A DNA stretch of 64,000 bases from Vigna angularis (Eukaryota > Streptophyta > Magnoliopsida > Fabales > Fabaceae). The notes below the pieces were generated by a model. It saw only the letters and a program-made list of their open reading frames with translations. It was not told the origin of the DNA and did not search any database. Positions within the stretch are counted from its first letter, which is position 1. Every line of letters begins with the position of its first letter. Position numbers and translations under genes: made by a program. Location of the stretch: contig NC_068975.1 of assembly GCF_016808095.1 (NCBI RefSeq), forward strand, positions 33,255,001 to 33,319,000, given 5' to 3'. Positions 1 to 13,600 of this stretch are shown in pieces.

Positions 1-685
1 TAACCATTTTCCAACCGCAAATGACGATCATCTTCAATTCATTTGGAAAGAAAAATGTTGAAAGAAAATTAAGTCTAAATTTTAATAAACAAGAAAATCA
101 ATATATAAATTACTATGAAAAAAAATACTGGATTTTATAAATCTATTTTCATAAATTGACTTCAGATTCAATTTGTTGTTTTCAAGAAGATACTGAACCT
201 GAGAACTACTGGTAAATGGCTGAAATGAAATGCAGTTTAGCTCTATGTAAACTAATTGTCTTGGTATAATCAAGCATCAATGAGGCATGTGAAGTGGGTG
301 CGATCAAGCGTCTTTACAAATCATCTTGTCTCTGAATTTTAAAGATTGATATGTTCACATGCATGAAGGGTCTCTACAGATTATCCACGAACATAAAGTA
401 TCAAGGGAGTACATCTTTTCATTGTATTTTTTTTTTCATTTTCTTCTTTGATAAATGACAGGGTTAACAAAGATAAAACTAATTTATTTAGTTTTTTTTT
501 TATAAAGTGGCTAATTTAAAAAAAAAAAAAACATTTGAGTTTACTATAATAAAGTGTGAAACAGGTTCCAAGTCCATTCCACATTAGGTTAAGGCGGTGA
601 ATAGGTGCGGTGGCTTTGCTTTGGAATCCAAAAGCCAGTGGAAAACAATTGATCGCAAAACACACACATACATCGGTGCGGTGAG
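1..685. other. AT-rich flank, no gene seen
   Basis: No convincing coding sequence on either strand. The stretch is AT-rich with poly-A and poly-T runs near 427-540. The last 100 bases become less AT-rich and would hold the promoter and 5' UTR of the LSM gene that starts at 686. Confidence 0.5.
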
Positions 686-1030
686 ATGGAAGAAGAAGAA
701 GCTGTTCCGGTTGAAGCAGAAGCAGAGAACTCCAGTGGCTCCGGTGCGGTGAGTCGGGCACGGAAGCTGCTGTTTCGGCGAATGCTGGTGGGGATCAAAG
801 ACGGAAGGTTCTTTCTGGGCTCCTTCTATTGCATCGACAAACAAGGCAACATCATTCTCCAAGACGCCATCGAGTATCGCAGCACGCGCCAATCCTCGCC
901 TTCTCCCATGGAACAGAGGTGTCTCGGTCTTATTCTCATTCCCTCCTCTTGTCGCACCTCTTGTCACGTCGATTCCTCTATCCACGAACACTTCTCTCTC
1001 CTCTCGCTTCATCCAGCACCACCGAGTTAG
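686..1030 (+). CDS. NAA38: LSM-domain protein, NAA38/LSMD1-like (NatC auxiliary subunit)
   Basis: A single-exon reading frame of 114 aa ending in TAG at 1028-1030. After an acidic N-terminus (MEEEEAVPVEAEAE) it has an Sm/LSM fold signature. Sm1 runs from about residue 27 to 60, with LLFRRMLVGIKDGR, then GSFYCIDKQGNIIL, including the usual D-G and the conserved N. A short Sm2 strand follows (RCLGLILIPSSCRTSCHVD, about residues 76-94). This two-part pattern resembles NAA38/LSMD1, the small auxiliary subunit of the cytosolic NatC N-terminal acetyltransferase, which works with NAA30 and NAA35. That role is inferred from the family. The start is the first ATG in frame and sits in the context GAGATGGAA. 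The antisense frame across this locus is a codon-bias shadow. Confidence 0.8.
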   Translation: MEEEEAVPVEAEAENSSGSGAVSRARKLLFRRMLVGIKDGRFFLGSFYCIDKQGNIILQDAIEYRSTRQSSPSPMEQRCLGLILIPSSCRTSCHVDSSIHEHFSLLSLHPAPPS

Positions 1031-2749
1031 CTAGGGTCTCCTATGTATCGATTGTGAGTGCCTCTTCAATTGTTCATGTTTCGTTATTGAAACGAAAAAG
1101 AGTGTATTCGTGCTACTATGTTCATGTTTTTGTATATTTTGAGATGCTAAATATTCTATCAGATGTGATGTGAGCGAGGAACAGGTGAATTTCTTTTGTT
1201 AAATTGCGGTTGTGGTAGTAGTTTGTATTGCTTGATATTGCGGAAAACGTAGTTGATGTATACATCTCAAACACAATCATGGTTACATTGCAGATGCAAT
1301 TACTTCATAAATCTTGATACTGTAACTGGATTCATGTTCGCAAATGGTTATTATTAGGTTTTGTTTGCGTGTTTGAAATCAAGAGAGTTTATAATCAAAC
1401 AGTTCCTAGTAGAGCTCATTGATTATTCTCTCATAATCAGTATCCTTGATGGTTGTAAGAGAGGTATTATGGATGCCATGCCAATGTTTGGGGTCTGTAG
1501 TGTGACAATTTTGACTACAAGAACAAACTCCTCAGCTGTGCACTTATCTGTTGTAGAATGCGTAAATTCAGTGCAATGCATAATCCATCGGGTACGTAAA
1601 AAACATCTTGCACTGGTCTTCGGAAACTGTCAAACTGGTTAGTTAGAGGAACACGAATGACAAAAAGAAATGGGTGTATAGAAGGAAAACCCATATTTGT
1701 AGAGCTCCTAGTGTGAATGCTGTGCAACAGTTAGAAGAAAGTGAGAGATAAGCATTTTCTGAAAATGAAATATTCTAAACGGTAACAAGTATTTAAACAA
1801 GTTTGTGGGTAAAAAGGACTTGGAAGAGCATTATTATCTCACATGTACCGGTTAATCGGTAGATTTTGCGCAACATCACTATACATGAATGATTTATACT
1901 AATACTACATGGTATTTATGCTTTTAAAAAGCAAACCAAAATATATATTATTCAAACCATAGTATATTATATATATATATATATTGAACCTTTATTTATT
2001 TTTTATTAATATTCATATCTAAGTATTATTAGCACGGCTACCACTCTTGATTACAGAACTGAGTGAATATTTTTTTGATGGTCTCTTATAATCAATCACG
2101 TTTAAGAATTTGTGCACGAACTAGGATCAACTATCAACTGTTAGCTTTTGTGATGATGATGATCAATTGGTCTCGACAAAAATGCCGGAAGTGTAACAAT
2201 GGCACAAGAGAAGTAAATAAACTAAGTGAAGTTGATTGTGCAGAAAATCATCATTGACTCGATGCTCAAGAATCCATAAAACCACCCAGATGACTGTGAA
2301 TGAAGCTAACAGACTGCAATTCACACGGCATATCCGACATATATGGTTTGAAAAACTCCCAAACCTATGATTTTGCTTTGCTTATTGCAGCAACTATAAC
2401 CAAACTTGCTGTATCACAAGCCTGAGAAAATGCACAATCTTTTCTGTTTGTCTGTTTAGTAATGTGTCCAAAAAAATGCATTGTACACCGGAGGTCAGCA
2501 ACTAATATCTATTTACAATGAAGAAAACATGCATTGAAAGAGTTTTGTCCTTTAAATGTTTTATATTTTACCTTAAGAGATGAATCCTTTATTTCAGAGC
2601 GAGATATCCGGATTCACAGAAAAATGTTAAAAGGGTAGTGGCAGAATTTACAGATTTAGAAGTGAGGATACTTGTTTAGAATAACTTGAATGTAAAAATG
2701 ATATACAAAGTTCGGGTTTTATAGAATTTATAGAATGTGACATGAACAA
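1031..2749. other. Intergenic / UTR space between convergent genes
   Basis: This holds the 3' flank of the LSM gene and the 3' flank of the convergent DEG5 gene. A short AT microsatellite lies near 1961-1984. Reading frames here (for example 1361-1642) have no recognisable domain or codon signal. I see no RNA gene. Confidence 0.5.
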
Positions 2750-5700
2750 TCAAAACCTATTACTATAAGGTGTTCCGTAGACAATAAGGTATGGAACAGT
2801 TCTGACGACTGTGTCAATGGGAATTGCAAAGTTAACACCTGACGATATTCCAGTCCCTGAAATGCATCAAAATGAGTAACAATCATTATTCAAACATAAT
2901 AATAATCTACTAGTAGAAATTATTCTAATTTAGCTTCGATAACGCTTTCCACCAAAACAATAAGCTTAGATAATGCTGGTGAAATTAAGAGGAACAACAA
3001 ATTAATTTCTGATATAGGTTAAAGTAGTTGAATTTAACTGTGTACTGATATGAAATAAGATGCATGGTAAGGAGCGGTTTACAATTAGTTGGTTACTTAG
3101 TAGCTATAAGTGGCCAATTATTAACTGATACATAGGCAGTTTTCATATCTTGTAAAACATTTAGTACAATCAAGTAATTATTTCGGAACCCTTTCTTTCA
3201 TAAGGTTCTCTCTCTTCTCTATTTCATGTTAATTCCTAGAACTAGCATTGATCATAACATACACATTCGACAAATTGACATTGTTAGCAGGTTCGGTGGA
3301 AGAAATAGCTTCCTAAATTGAGCGGATATACATATGAAATAAAAGGGAACAAAATCCTAAGGACTGATTACTCTTTTAGAAAAAAAAAGAAAAAAAAGTA
3401 AAGGTGATAATGAATCTGTGAGTTCGTTCTTTACCTTACTCAACACCCTTTTCTACGGAAGCAAGATACTAGATAGAGAAAAGATCATATCAATTTTCTA
3501 GACTTAAATTGTGTTGCAGCTTCTTGTGTCCGACCATCTTTTAAATACATATGATGTACTGGAGTTTTGCAACAAAAAATGATGCAAAGGAAGTAATAGT
3601 AACATTATTTAAAACAATTTCCTGTCTAATTCAGACTAAAAGCACAAGTCTCTTATTCCCTCTTTACAGTGTTATGGAAGTATGTTCATAAAAGCAATAG
3701 TTTCTTTTACCTTTCTTAGTGAAGGTAGCTGTGTTTACACCAATAACATGGCCATACGAGTCAATCAATGGTCCACCTGAATTTCCTGGTCACATTGCAC
3801 ATACAAGATTATACCTACATAGTCTCGTGCAACAGCAAGTTAAGAAAATACTTAACTCCAAAATAATTTGGTTAATCCTAAGAGTTGTAACAAACAATAC
3901 CATCTAAAACTTGGCTCTTCAGTAAACAGCAAAGTCATGTCTTAAGACATGGAAACAGGGACCGAAATAGATCTATTAATTTCTCTAAGTAAAACGGTTT
4001 TAACCAAGATTATTTTCAGAACTATATATTTTCTTCCCCCTTTAGGCAGAACGAAGTGAATCTGCCAGGTTGATCTCACTTGGGCCTCATATTTTCCAAG
4101 AATAATGCAGCCATCTGTAAATATATAACTGGCATTGTTCATGCCCTTGTCCTTTTGCAGAATTTTGTTTCAGTCTTGCAGCTGCTCTGATAGCTTCGAA
4201 ATGAATTTAGCTTAACTAATCAAATCACATCTAAAACTGATATACATGGACAAAACATATTTTAAAAATCATGTTGAGAAGAGAGATTAAAAAGTTATTG
4301 TTACGTAGTCTCAATCAATGCCCAAGTTGTAGAGTACAGGGGGAAAATTGAAGTGACCATTTTTATTGATGTGCAATGAGTTAGAGTACAAACTACAGTT
4401 CCCCCACAGTCCTTAACTTTTACTTAGAGGAGGTTGGGGTCCTAACACTATGAACGTCAATTAAGGTTAGGTTACCTGCATTAATTGCTGCGTCAGTTTG
4501 AATAGCTCCTCTAATAGCCCCTCCATTTGGTGAAGGTATCTCGCGGCCTAAACCACTGACCACCTGCATAATTTACATCAGACAATACAGAATGATCACA
4601 TTATACTTTTTTGGAGCAACAGAACTTACTATTACTACTCAAACCCAATGCCTTCACGTGGCTCAAAATGGTTACAGGGTTGCAAGTTGGTCGCATGTCA
4701 AATTAGGCATTATTCTGAAAAATCTAACGAATTTTGTTCTATATGAGAAACTATAGCTCAGCATGACAAAATTTTTACATGGGCCAGCATAAATAATTTC
4801 TCTAAATTTCATCTATAAGTTTTTATCCTTCTTCTACAACTATTTTGCCTGAATGGACAGAAATGTTAGAAACAGATTACTAAAAAATTACCCCTGTTGT
4901 GAGAGTGTTCTCATATCCATAAGGATTTCCAATGGCAAAGCAACTTTGGCCAACACGTAAATTGTTAGACTGACCTAGATTAGCTGGCTTTACTTGGTAT
5001 CCATCAACATCAACCTGCAAATAGAACAACTTTTATGCATTTCTGAGAGTGGCACACAAGAAGAGAAAGAAAAATGCAGAAGATAAATGTAACTTAGTAT
5101 ATTGGTTTTATTAGGCAGACAAAAGAAGAAAAATGAGAATATGTCTATCATGTATAAAATGTATAGTGCAGGCTGCGAAGCTGCGACATCAATTTCTTCC
5201 AAGGCTCATTTCATGTTGTCACTGATTTTTCACAACTGCAAGCTCCTGATTCTTTGTCTTTACAAATCCTTTGAGCTCACAACCAACTTTTCATTTCTAT
5301 TCACTTTAGAAATACTTACGGTCAAAGACATTTAGAGCTTTTTTCTCTTTTTTTCCCTTTTTCTTTTAACTGGGATAGAATAGTATGGCTTTTGCACCAT
5401 AAATAAAACGTCTTTTCTACCAGACAAATATACTGACTTAGCTACTCAACTGGACTTTCAGTTTGATGAACATCAATATTGTTTAATACTTTTTGGAACC
5501 TTAGAAAGGGAAAACTGAAGCCAACAATAATTTTGCTATACTATATCAACATGCTCACAACAAAATTTGGGCTGGAAGATTTAGGCTTTCCCATTATGAT
5601 GTTAAAAAATGACCGTATACCTGAGATAAATTATGTGCTTAGTAAGGCAACTTGCCGAACTTTACTGTAAAAGCCATTATGGGTAACAACAGTTTTGAAG

Positions 5701-6996
5701 AATGCCAGTTTTCAAGTAGCAGACGAGGATATGTCACGATAGTGGATCGGAGAGTGGAAGTGTTTTGAGAGAGAGCATTGAGTAGATGCCACAGAAGTAG
5801 CAAAGAACCATATGTTCTGAAAAGGAATAAAATGAAGGGTAAAGAAAAAGAGAGGATTGGAATGTATACCTTCAGAACAGCTAGGTCGTACGCTGGATCA
5901 AAACCAATTATATTGCCTTCCCTGTAAAAGCTATTCCCTTTGGCATCAACTAGGAACACCTGTAGACAGCAGTACGAATGTGTAATACTATTGCTACCCA
6001 GAGAAATGCTAGTAAAACAAATCGATGGAAAATGTGGGAAAATATAATCATTCTTCTCTGACAAACAATACAATATAGAAGTTTAATGGAATTAACAGCA
6101 TCAAGGGAAAACCTTACAACGTTGTAAACCACTTGTATCAGTAGCCAGTTTAGAAACAACATGGTAATTGGTAACCTGTCCACCAGAAAAAAACACATCA
6201 CTAGTTTGAACAACCGATAACCACTACAATTCCTTATTAGCCATTAAGATATCTTGTCAAAATATGCATACATGTGTTATTCACTATACAATTACGTTGA
6301 TAATGATCAAAGAAATTTCAAAGTCAACGGAACAGTTTTCCACATTTCAATCTTCATTGAATTGAAAACACCATTTTGCAAGTAAACATTTGTCCTTTTT
6401 GTAACTAACTTCATAAGCTTCAAATAAAAACTGCTCCACCAGTGAAACAGTAAATTGAGATAAACAGAATAAAATCCAAATGGGTCGAACAATTTCCCTA
6501 TTTCTGATTTGGGGTATCTTACTATGTGACCAAATTTATCCCAAATGAAGCCTGAACCACTGCCTTCAACTTTTGCATCTTCGTCCTCATCCAGCACGGC
6601 TCCCTTGGAAAAAGACTTGGGAACTTTAGCCAATTCAATGTCTTTAATGAAAACAACCGACAGTGAAGTATCCTGTGACAATCCCAATTCCCGTATTTAA
6701 TAAAAATAGCACAAGAGGAAAAATTTATACTTAACAAATTCGTACTACCTAAGCAAAGTTGAGATTACCTGAAAGAGTTGCACAAAGTGGTCTTCTTGTT
6801 GCTGAAGCTCGTCATCTAGCAGAAGCTGTGGAAGTGCAAGTGGTGTTGAATTGAGATTGGGCAAATTGAGAAGAAGGAGGGTGGAACCAAAGATGGTGGC
6901 TCGACGTGTAGTGACAGAGGGAATGCTCTTGGTTGAGAAAGTACTGTTTAGCATTGGCAATGGAAAGAGGTTGTTTTGCAGAGAAAACAGTGCCAT
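2750..6996 (-). CDS. DEG5: DEG5, thylakoid-lumen Deg/HtrA serine protease
   Basis: Eight exons join in frame with GT-AG introns: 6996-6769, 6672-6523, 6175-6113, 5959-5870, 5014-4892, 4563-4476, 3785-3711 and 2856-2750 (924 nt, 307 aa, stop TGA). DEG5 is an ATP-independent S1C protease. In Arabidopsis it works with DEG8 in the thylakoid lumen, including in turnover of photodamaged PSII D1. The catalytic triad is visible: His131 in TNYHVV, Asp172 in AYDLAVLK and Ser250 in GNSGGP. There is no PDZ domain, which separates DEG5 from DEG1 and DEG8. The N-terminus is a bipartite targeting peptide with a twin-arginine pair (TTRRATIFG) before a hydrophobic stretch and PLALPQ, suggesting Tat-type lumen import. 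The mature protein probably starts near residue 58. All exon phases and the family length agree. The exon 3 to exon 4 part reads VTNYHVV...LQRCK then VFLVDAKG, as in DEG5. Confidence 0.95.
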
Positions 6997-7019
6997 TTCT
7001 CAGACACGATAAGACCATT

Positions 7020-9781
7020 CCTTACCACTGTTTTTTTATTCCACTGACTTTACTATTTCTTTTCGCAAATAATATTCTATAGTATGGCATAACACAGTCA
7101 TCTTTATTAATTTTATTTTATATTTTATATTTTATATTAATATTATTGTTAAAACATTGTGGTGGAGAGGGGGAAAAGTCGAAAAATAAAATATGTACAG
7201 TAAATAAAAATTGGTCAATTATTAAATGATAATTTTTTGCTCTTTTAAAGATATACAAAGTTAAAATATATTATTATAAAGATAAAAACACATAGGTAAG
7301 ATAACATAAAATGTGTATTTCAATAAAATTGAAGAATAGTTAAAAGAAGAAACTAGACGGAAGCATAAGTTGTACTAAACAATGGAATGAACTTTCAAGG
7401 TACATAATGTAGAGGTTACATTAAGATAAATATATAAAGTTATAGTGTATAAGAAATTTAATGTAAATTTTAAGGATGATAAAAATATAAAAGTACTCAT
7501 ACTCGTATAAAATGTCAAAAATAAAAGAATATGAAAGTACTCATATTGGTATAAAACGTAAAAAAATAAGGAATATATAACGTAAAAAATATATAAGTAC
7601 TCGTACTCGTACTATTCTTAGTGTTTCATATATGAACTATTTAAATGCTTGATATTTTCCTCAATAAATTATCTTCCATTTTTACATTTTTTTTCATTAT
7701 TTACGTTTTTAAGTGAATTTTTTTGTGCTGGAACTTAATAATTCATGCAATCTCTTTGCACTTATTGTAGTGTTTTCCTGTACTCGGTAAAGTTGTCTTA
7801 AATACAATATAATTCAATTAAATACTTCCTTTTGTAAGCAAATCATTTTAATTTTTGTATCATTTCATTTCCTTACTATTTGCTTTTTTAAATCTGATTT
7901 ATACAATGTATAAATTTACAATTACATTTGTTTCGAAAATCAAGCTTCCTCTACAAAAATATTCCACTTTGGATCTAGCTGTTTTGTTGAAATTTATTGC
8001 TTTAGTAGATTGAAGAAGCTATTTAATATAATATTTATTCCACCAAAATAAAAACCTCTACAAATATTAGTCTAAATAAAAATAATTCATAAATTGAATT
8101 TGTTTTTGGTTGAACATGATAAGTGAATTAAAACGCATAATTTAGATAAACATAGAAATTAAATGAGTAGTTAAATTGATAAACTCATCATAACACCACT
8201 TAAACATGCCAACAACAAGACAGCGGATCCTACATGAGCATGTCAACAAAATTTTAAAATTCAATGGCACTGATTGGTTTGTTGCCCCAATTATTTAGTC
8301 ACGTATTATCATATTTATAAGTGCATTTATAAATGATGAAAACTAATTGATCCTCCGAATAGCCATCGAAAAGTACATTTAATTTTTAGAAACAAATAAA
8401 AAATTTAATTTATTAAAAAAATTCCACAAAATACAGAATTAATGTATCTGTAGAAAACGACTTTTAGGGATATGTTTTTTTTGTCTGTGTCGGTTTTTTT
8501 TCCTAAATATCCTTCCCAATATTTTCCATAAAAACTTAAGTTTTTATGTCACTTGAGATTAAATTAAATATTTGTGTTTCGTCAGAATCAGTTATATGTA
8601 TTTTTTACAAGAGTATAATTGGTTTGTATTCATTATTAATTAAAAATTTTACATCAATATTTCATCATTCATTATCCAAAAATTGCGATTAGCCAACACA
8701 TAGTATCAAATAGTATTAGTTTTTATTGTTTCCACATCAAGTTCTTAGACATTGTATGATTAGACTTAATCATCTAAAATATTTAAAATATTGTTATTTT
8801 GAAATTTAAAGTTCCATCATAATTTTATTTTTCAAAAGATTAAAAAATGTTTTTAAATTATCTCTTTAAACAATATGAATATAATTAATAAGTTATACCA
8901 GAAAATAGACAACAATCCGTCAGAATCAAAGAGCCTTAAAAATGTATAGATTATGAGAAGAAATTAAGGAAGCCTTAAAGATCTAAAAGATATTAAAACA
9001 TGAATTAATGAGAAGATGAATGAATAGACGACTTAACAGAAATAGCAGGAAGCTGTTTAGTGTAGTATTAGTTGCATATTCAAATAAAATGTCACCAAAA
9101 ATAAGATTCTATAACAATAAAATAGCAATACATTTCAACGTGTACACAGTGCATACAAATCTTAAGTTTGTTCAACCGTCATTTTCACCTTTACACGAAT
9201 GCACAGTAAAGATGCATGCTCGTATATAGATTAAGACCCACAATATCTCAATCAACATATATAACTTCTCAAAATGTTAATAGATTTCGCACCACTTCAA
9301 CAACAAATATCTATCTCTCGTTCTGTGGTCTGTGGTCTGACATTTGGATATCCAAAATCTCTTCTCAAAGACGAGTTCCTTATAATCGGAGAGACACGAA
9401 CGAGAATAAGACACGAGTCCAAGCAAAGGATTCATATCACTCTCTACCAAAAACTTCTTTAAGATAATGAATTAATACGTCTTTTATTTTTATATAATGT
9501 TCTAACTTTTCATTATATAATGTTCTATTCGTCTCAACTTTAAGGGTTAAAGTCTGGATGTTTATACTAACAATTTACTTATACCAAAAAAGGATAAAAG
9601 AAATGTTGACCATGAGAAGAAACTGCAGGTGCACACATTGCAAACTAAATGGACAACACAAAATATTCAAGATTGTTTCACAAACAGAAAACGAAACTCA
9701 ACATTTGAAAGAGGTCTATGCCATAAGACAGCATTTAAGACAGCTACAGAAGGTACAACGCAAAATTTTTTGGAACATAGT
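7020..9781. other. Long AT-rich intergenic region
   Basis: About 2.7 kb with no supported gene. It starts with the upstream region of DEG5 and ends with the 3' flank of the DUF761 gene. Weak repetition of a GTACTCATACT/TATAAAACGTAAAAA type occurs near 7490-7610. Frames at 9020-9874 are short, overlapping and featureless. Confidence 0.5.
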
Positions 9782-10522
9782 CTACAGATTCTGAATTTGA
9801 CAGACTTTGCTAGTTGTCTGAGATTTAAATTTATGAATAAACTCCTCTATCCTCCTATTCAGATCCTCATTTGACATCTTAGAAAACTCATTTTCTTCTT
9901 CAACGTTTGCTTTTGCCTTCACAGTCTCTGATCTTTGCACCATCTTCTCTCTCTCCTCATTCACTACGTGCCTGACTCGGTTGGATCTATCAGACTTACT
10001 TCGCCGGTAAATTTTTGCAGGAATTGCTTTCTCCTCAATCTTTTCATTACCCTCATGCAAATAATGAAGTGCAGACCTTTTCTCACGGGAGAACTCAATA
10101 GATTTTTTAGGCTGATTTATCGCCACAATTTCAAGTACACGTTCTGGGATATTTTGATCAGAGACAGTTTCTTGTTTGGGGTTAATGCATTGTTTATGAA
10201 CTTGTTGATCATATTTGGGTACGCATGAGGAGGCATGGTTTCGCGCTTGACTGTGTTGCACATACTTTTCATAGAGATCTTGGTTTCTTTTGGATGAAGA
10301 GAATGCTCCATAGTCAGCAGCAATGATGAGAATGAGGGTGTTGGACATGAAAAACCAGAAGATGTTGTTGTTGAGGAGAGAATAGGGAGATAGGTTGAAG
10401 GTATAAAAGACACATATGTAGATGAAAAGGGAGAACATAGAGGCAAAGAAAGATAGACTTTTTGTTCCATGGGTACGAACTTTTGGTTTGAAATCTTCCT
10501 CTAGATATAGTGGTTTCGCCAT
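9782..10522 (-). CDS. DUF4408/DUF761 membrane-anchored protein
   Basis: A single-exon 246-aa frame. Residues about 21-70 contain two hydrophobic segments (SLSFFASMFSLFIYICVFY and FWFFMSNTLILIIAADYGAF), matching the DUF4408 N-terminal membrane domain. The middle is charged and low in complexity. The C-terminal region has the DUF761 motif, EFSKMSNEDLNRRIEEFIHK, near residues 210-230, in which NEDLNRRIEEFI is the family hallmark. Plant proteins of this pair of domains, sometimes called cotton-fibre-like, have no established biochemical function. An overlapping 117-aa frame on the same strand is a shadow. The start is the first ATG (MAKPLYLEEDF) and the frame is open to TGA at 9782. Confidence 0.85.
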   Translation of the reverse strand: MAKPLYLEEDFKPKVRTHGTKSLSFFASMFSLFIYICVFYTFNLSPYSLLNNNIFWFFMSNTLILIIAADYGAFSSSKRNQDLYEKYVQHSQARNHASSCVPKYDQQVHKQCINPKQETVSDQNIPERVLEIVAINQPKKSIEFSREKRSALHYLHEGNEKIEEKAIPAKIYRRSKSDRSNRVRHVVNEEREKMVQRSETVKAKANVEEENEFSKMSNEDLNRRIEEFIHKFKSQTTSKVCQIQNL

Positions 10523-10628
10523 GCAGAAGTTTAGGGAAGTGACAGGAGTGTGTGAAGCTTGCTGAGGCCTACTTTAGAGAGTGTGTATAAATTGAGGTTT
10601 GGTGGGAGTTCAAATGAGTTCTGTAGAA

Positions 10629-10630
<2 letters not shown>

Positions 10631-10671
<41 letters not shown>
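10631..10671. repeat. (TA)n microsatellite
   Basis: About 20 uninterrupted TA units roughly 110 bp upstream of the DUF761 start codon, so within its promoter or 5' UTR region. Confidence 0.95.
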
Positions 10672-10678
<7 letters not shown>

Positions 10679-13600
10679 ATGTTTGATTCATGATGATTAA
10701 GTATTAAATGATTAATCCTTTACAAATACAAATATACCCTTCTATATTGACAAGTTTTGTTTTCATTTGGATCGTTTTGAATGATGATCCAATAAACTGT
10801 TGAGCAAAAATGTGCCAGCTAATTTGGTGAATAATTTAATCCCTATGATGTGTTTGAGCTGAATCTTGGCTCCATCTGTATTTGTTAAAAACATGATACA
10901 GGAATTGTCTTAATAATGATCTTAGTTCTGTTCAGTGGTACGCACTAAATTCACGGAGAAGAATGTGTTATTCAACTGTGTATAAATATCTTAATAATGT
11001 ATTCACGTGTAACAGAAATTACAGGTACAATATAGAATAGTTACCAATATCTGCGTGAGTTTAACAATCAAAAATGGCTAAGATCTGCCTTTTGGTCTCT
11101 GGTTTTAGGTTATTTGGCTTAGTTTTCTCTCAATTATTTTACATGATAGCTATGCAAACTAAAAACTATTGGGAATGAAAATGAAAAGGAATTTGGCCAC
11201 AAGAGGAAGTCAAAATATCATAACGTCATGCATGATAAGTAAGCATTGATTGTTCAAAGGCATACCAAATTTCCCCCAAATCAAGTGTTGATTAAGCAAT
11301 TATCGTGTTCTTAGATAAATAATTAATGTAATAATTCCTCCAACACGGACCATGTCAAACCAAACTTTATACAAGGCAAGCCGAAAAGTTATTTTATAAG
11401 TTAATAAGTTGATATTACGTTGCTTGTTTCATTACCATTGGACACACGTTTTATTTATTGTTTTCCGAACATTAAAATAACAGAAGCATGGACGATATAT
11501 TGAAGTACATAGCTTGAGGAATTCTGTAGAATGATGAGCGTGTTATAACCAAAGTTTCTGCTAAGAATAGAAACAGAAATAATTCCGAAATAGATATTCC
11601 TCCATGTTGTTGTAGCAGCTAGCCGTGAAAGTGAAAATAACAGAAATGATTGAGCAAAATGTTGAAACGTGTGTGAATATGATATAACTCAGACAGACAC
11701 CTGTGCTATGAAACGAGAATTTGAGATTCCTATGAATGATGAACAAGATGACTAGTTATAGATGCTGCCTAGGTGGCCTGCTAGGTGTATCTTTATCCGC
11801 AGGATTCTTGAATTATGACAAATAAACAAAAACCAAAATCCAAGCAATCATTTACCAAAGTCTGATTAACTCTCGTTCTTCTTGGGCAATATAATGGTTT
11901 TTGTGGGCCCTTTCCAACAACTCTTCTCGTTTTTATAAGGTTCAAAGCTTAGCACATGAAGCATGAAACCTTAAAATCACCTAACATGTGGCAGAATCTC
12001 CTTGAGCAGCCCAAGTTTTGCTTTTCTTCACCAGTTTAAATATAGTTGCACCCAACATCAAGATGATGACATTAGATTGTGTGGCAGGCATATCATGAAT
12101 CTTTATTGCAAAAACAATTGAAAAATAAAAGCTTCCTTCAATTTATAGGTCATATGCTTAAAATCTCTTCAATACTTGTGCTTTCTTGGGCCTTTGGTTG
12201 TAGTTGTTAATTTATTTACTTCTATGTTCGGGAGCAAAAGAACTGGTGGGTTAGAATTCATAAAAGCTTTGTCGATTTATAATTGGCTAATTATCTCTTT
12301 CTTTCGGGATCGAATCATCAAAAAAGATTGTGCATTAATTATAAAACTACATTTAATTGAAATTTGTTATAACTGGAGGAACAGACCAAGAACAGCAAGA
12401 TAAAGATGTGGTTTCGTCTGTTTTTATGATGTTTTGTCTATTGTGTGTATCATTGATGAAAGAGAGGCCAACATGATTTTGGGTTTGCCTCTCTCATGGG
12501 ATTGATTGGATTTTATTCACAAATACATTATTGTGTTTAAAACATCACTACAAACGATTTAAAATTAGTTTTATTTCTTCTCGCTTTACAAGCTAATATT
12601 TTATAATTACTCTGTCTATTTGATCCTTTCACTTTTTATTCATAGATACTATGCTACTCTTATGAAAGGAGTTTCTCATCACACAGGTGAAAACATTCAA
12701 AAATTACTATTGAATTAAAATATATTATTAGGAATAAAATAATATTTCAAGTCACTAAAAAATTTATGAAAGATTATACTCGTAATATCTTAAAATATAT
12801 TTTTCATACTTCTTTCAGTACTATTGTTAACTCATCATCTGGTACTCATTCTTTATAGGTCCATCATCATCACCCCAATGATTGTTTCTAGAATAAAAAT
12901 ATAACTGTTATTGTAATAAAATCATTATTGTTATTTTACAGCCTTCAGGAGTTAATGAAATATTACTAAATTCTTAATTTTTTAACTAAAATTATTTATT
13001 TTATTTTGACAGTAATTATTGATTATTTTTTCGTTATAAATTACATTGCTCTAACCTTAATATGGCTCCCTTGAGTTGAGTTATTATCATAAAACATTGC
13101 AATAAAGATTCTAACTCAACATATACAAGGGGTATATTTTGTTTTTGAAAAATATGAATATAATGGGTTTGTGGTTTGATACTTAAAATACTAAATTCAT
13201 TAACTTCTACGGGACAAACATGTTCCTTAATTTTTTTCCAAAGCTATGAATATAGGTGGAAATATTGTATTATTTTTTAAATTAATAGTCACATCATCAA
13301 GGCTTTCTAACAAATCACTAGAATTCAACAAATGGAATTAATGATCATGATATTTTTTTCCAATAATGTAAGACAGTTATGAGTGCATAATTACAGGGCA
13401 CAAGATTCAATATAATTGCAATTGTACTTACTTGATTATAATTAGAAGAAGACATAATTAATAAAAGAAAAAATATATTTTGACATAATTTTTCTGATAA
13501 TATTTTAATATATATAGTTTTTTTTATTAATTCATTATTTATTTTTTATTATAAATTATATATATTGTTTTCCAATGTTGTAAATCTATGTTTATATATA

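Noticed and set aside
584..1012. 142-codon frame antisense to the LSM gene
   Set aside because: It mirrors the coding strand of a recognisable LSM domain and shows no domain of its own.
5102..5335. 77-codon plus-strand frame
   Set aside because: Lies wholly within a DEG5 intron and has no protein signature.
11561..12403. Short frames on both strands
   Set aside because: No domain, no codon bias and no splice context.
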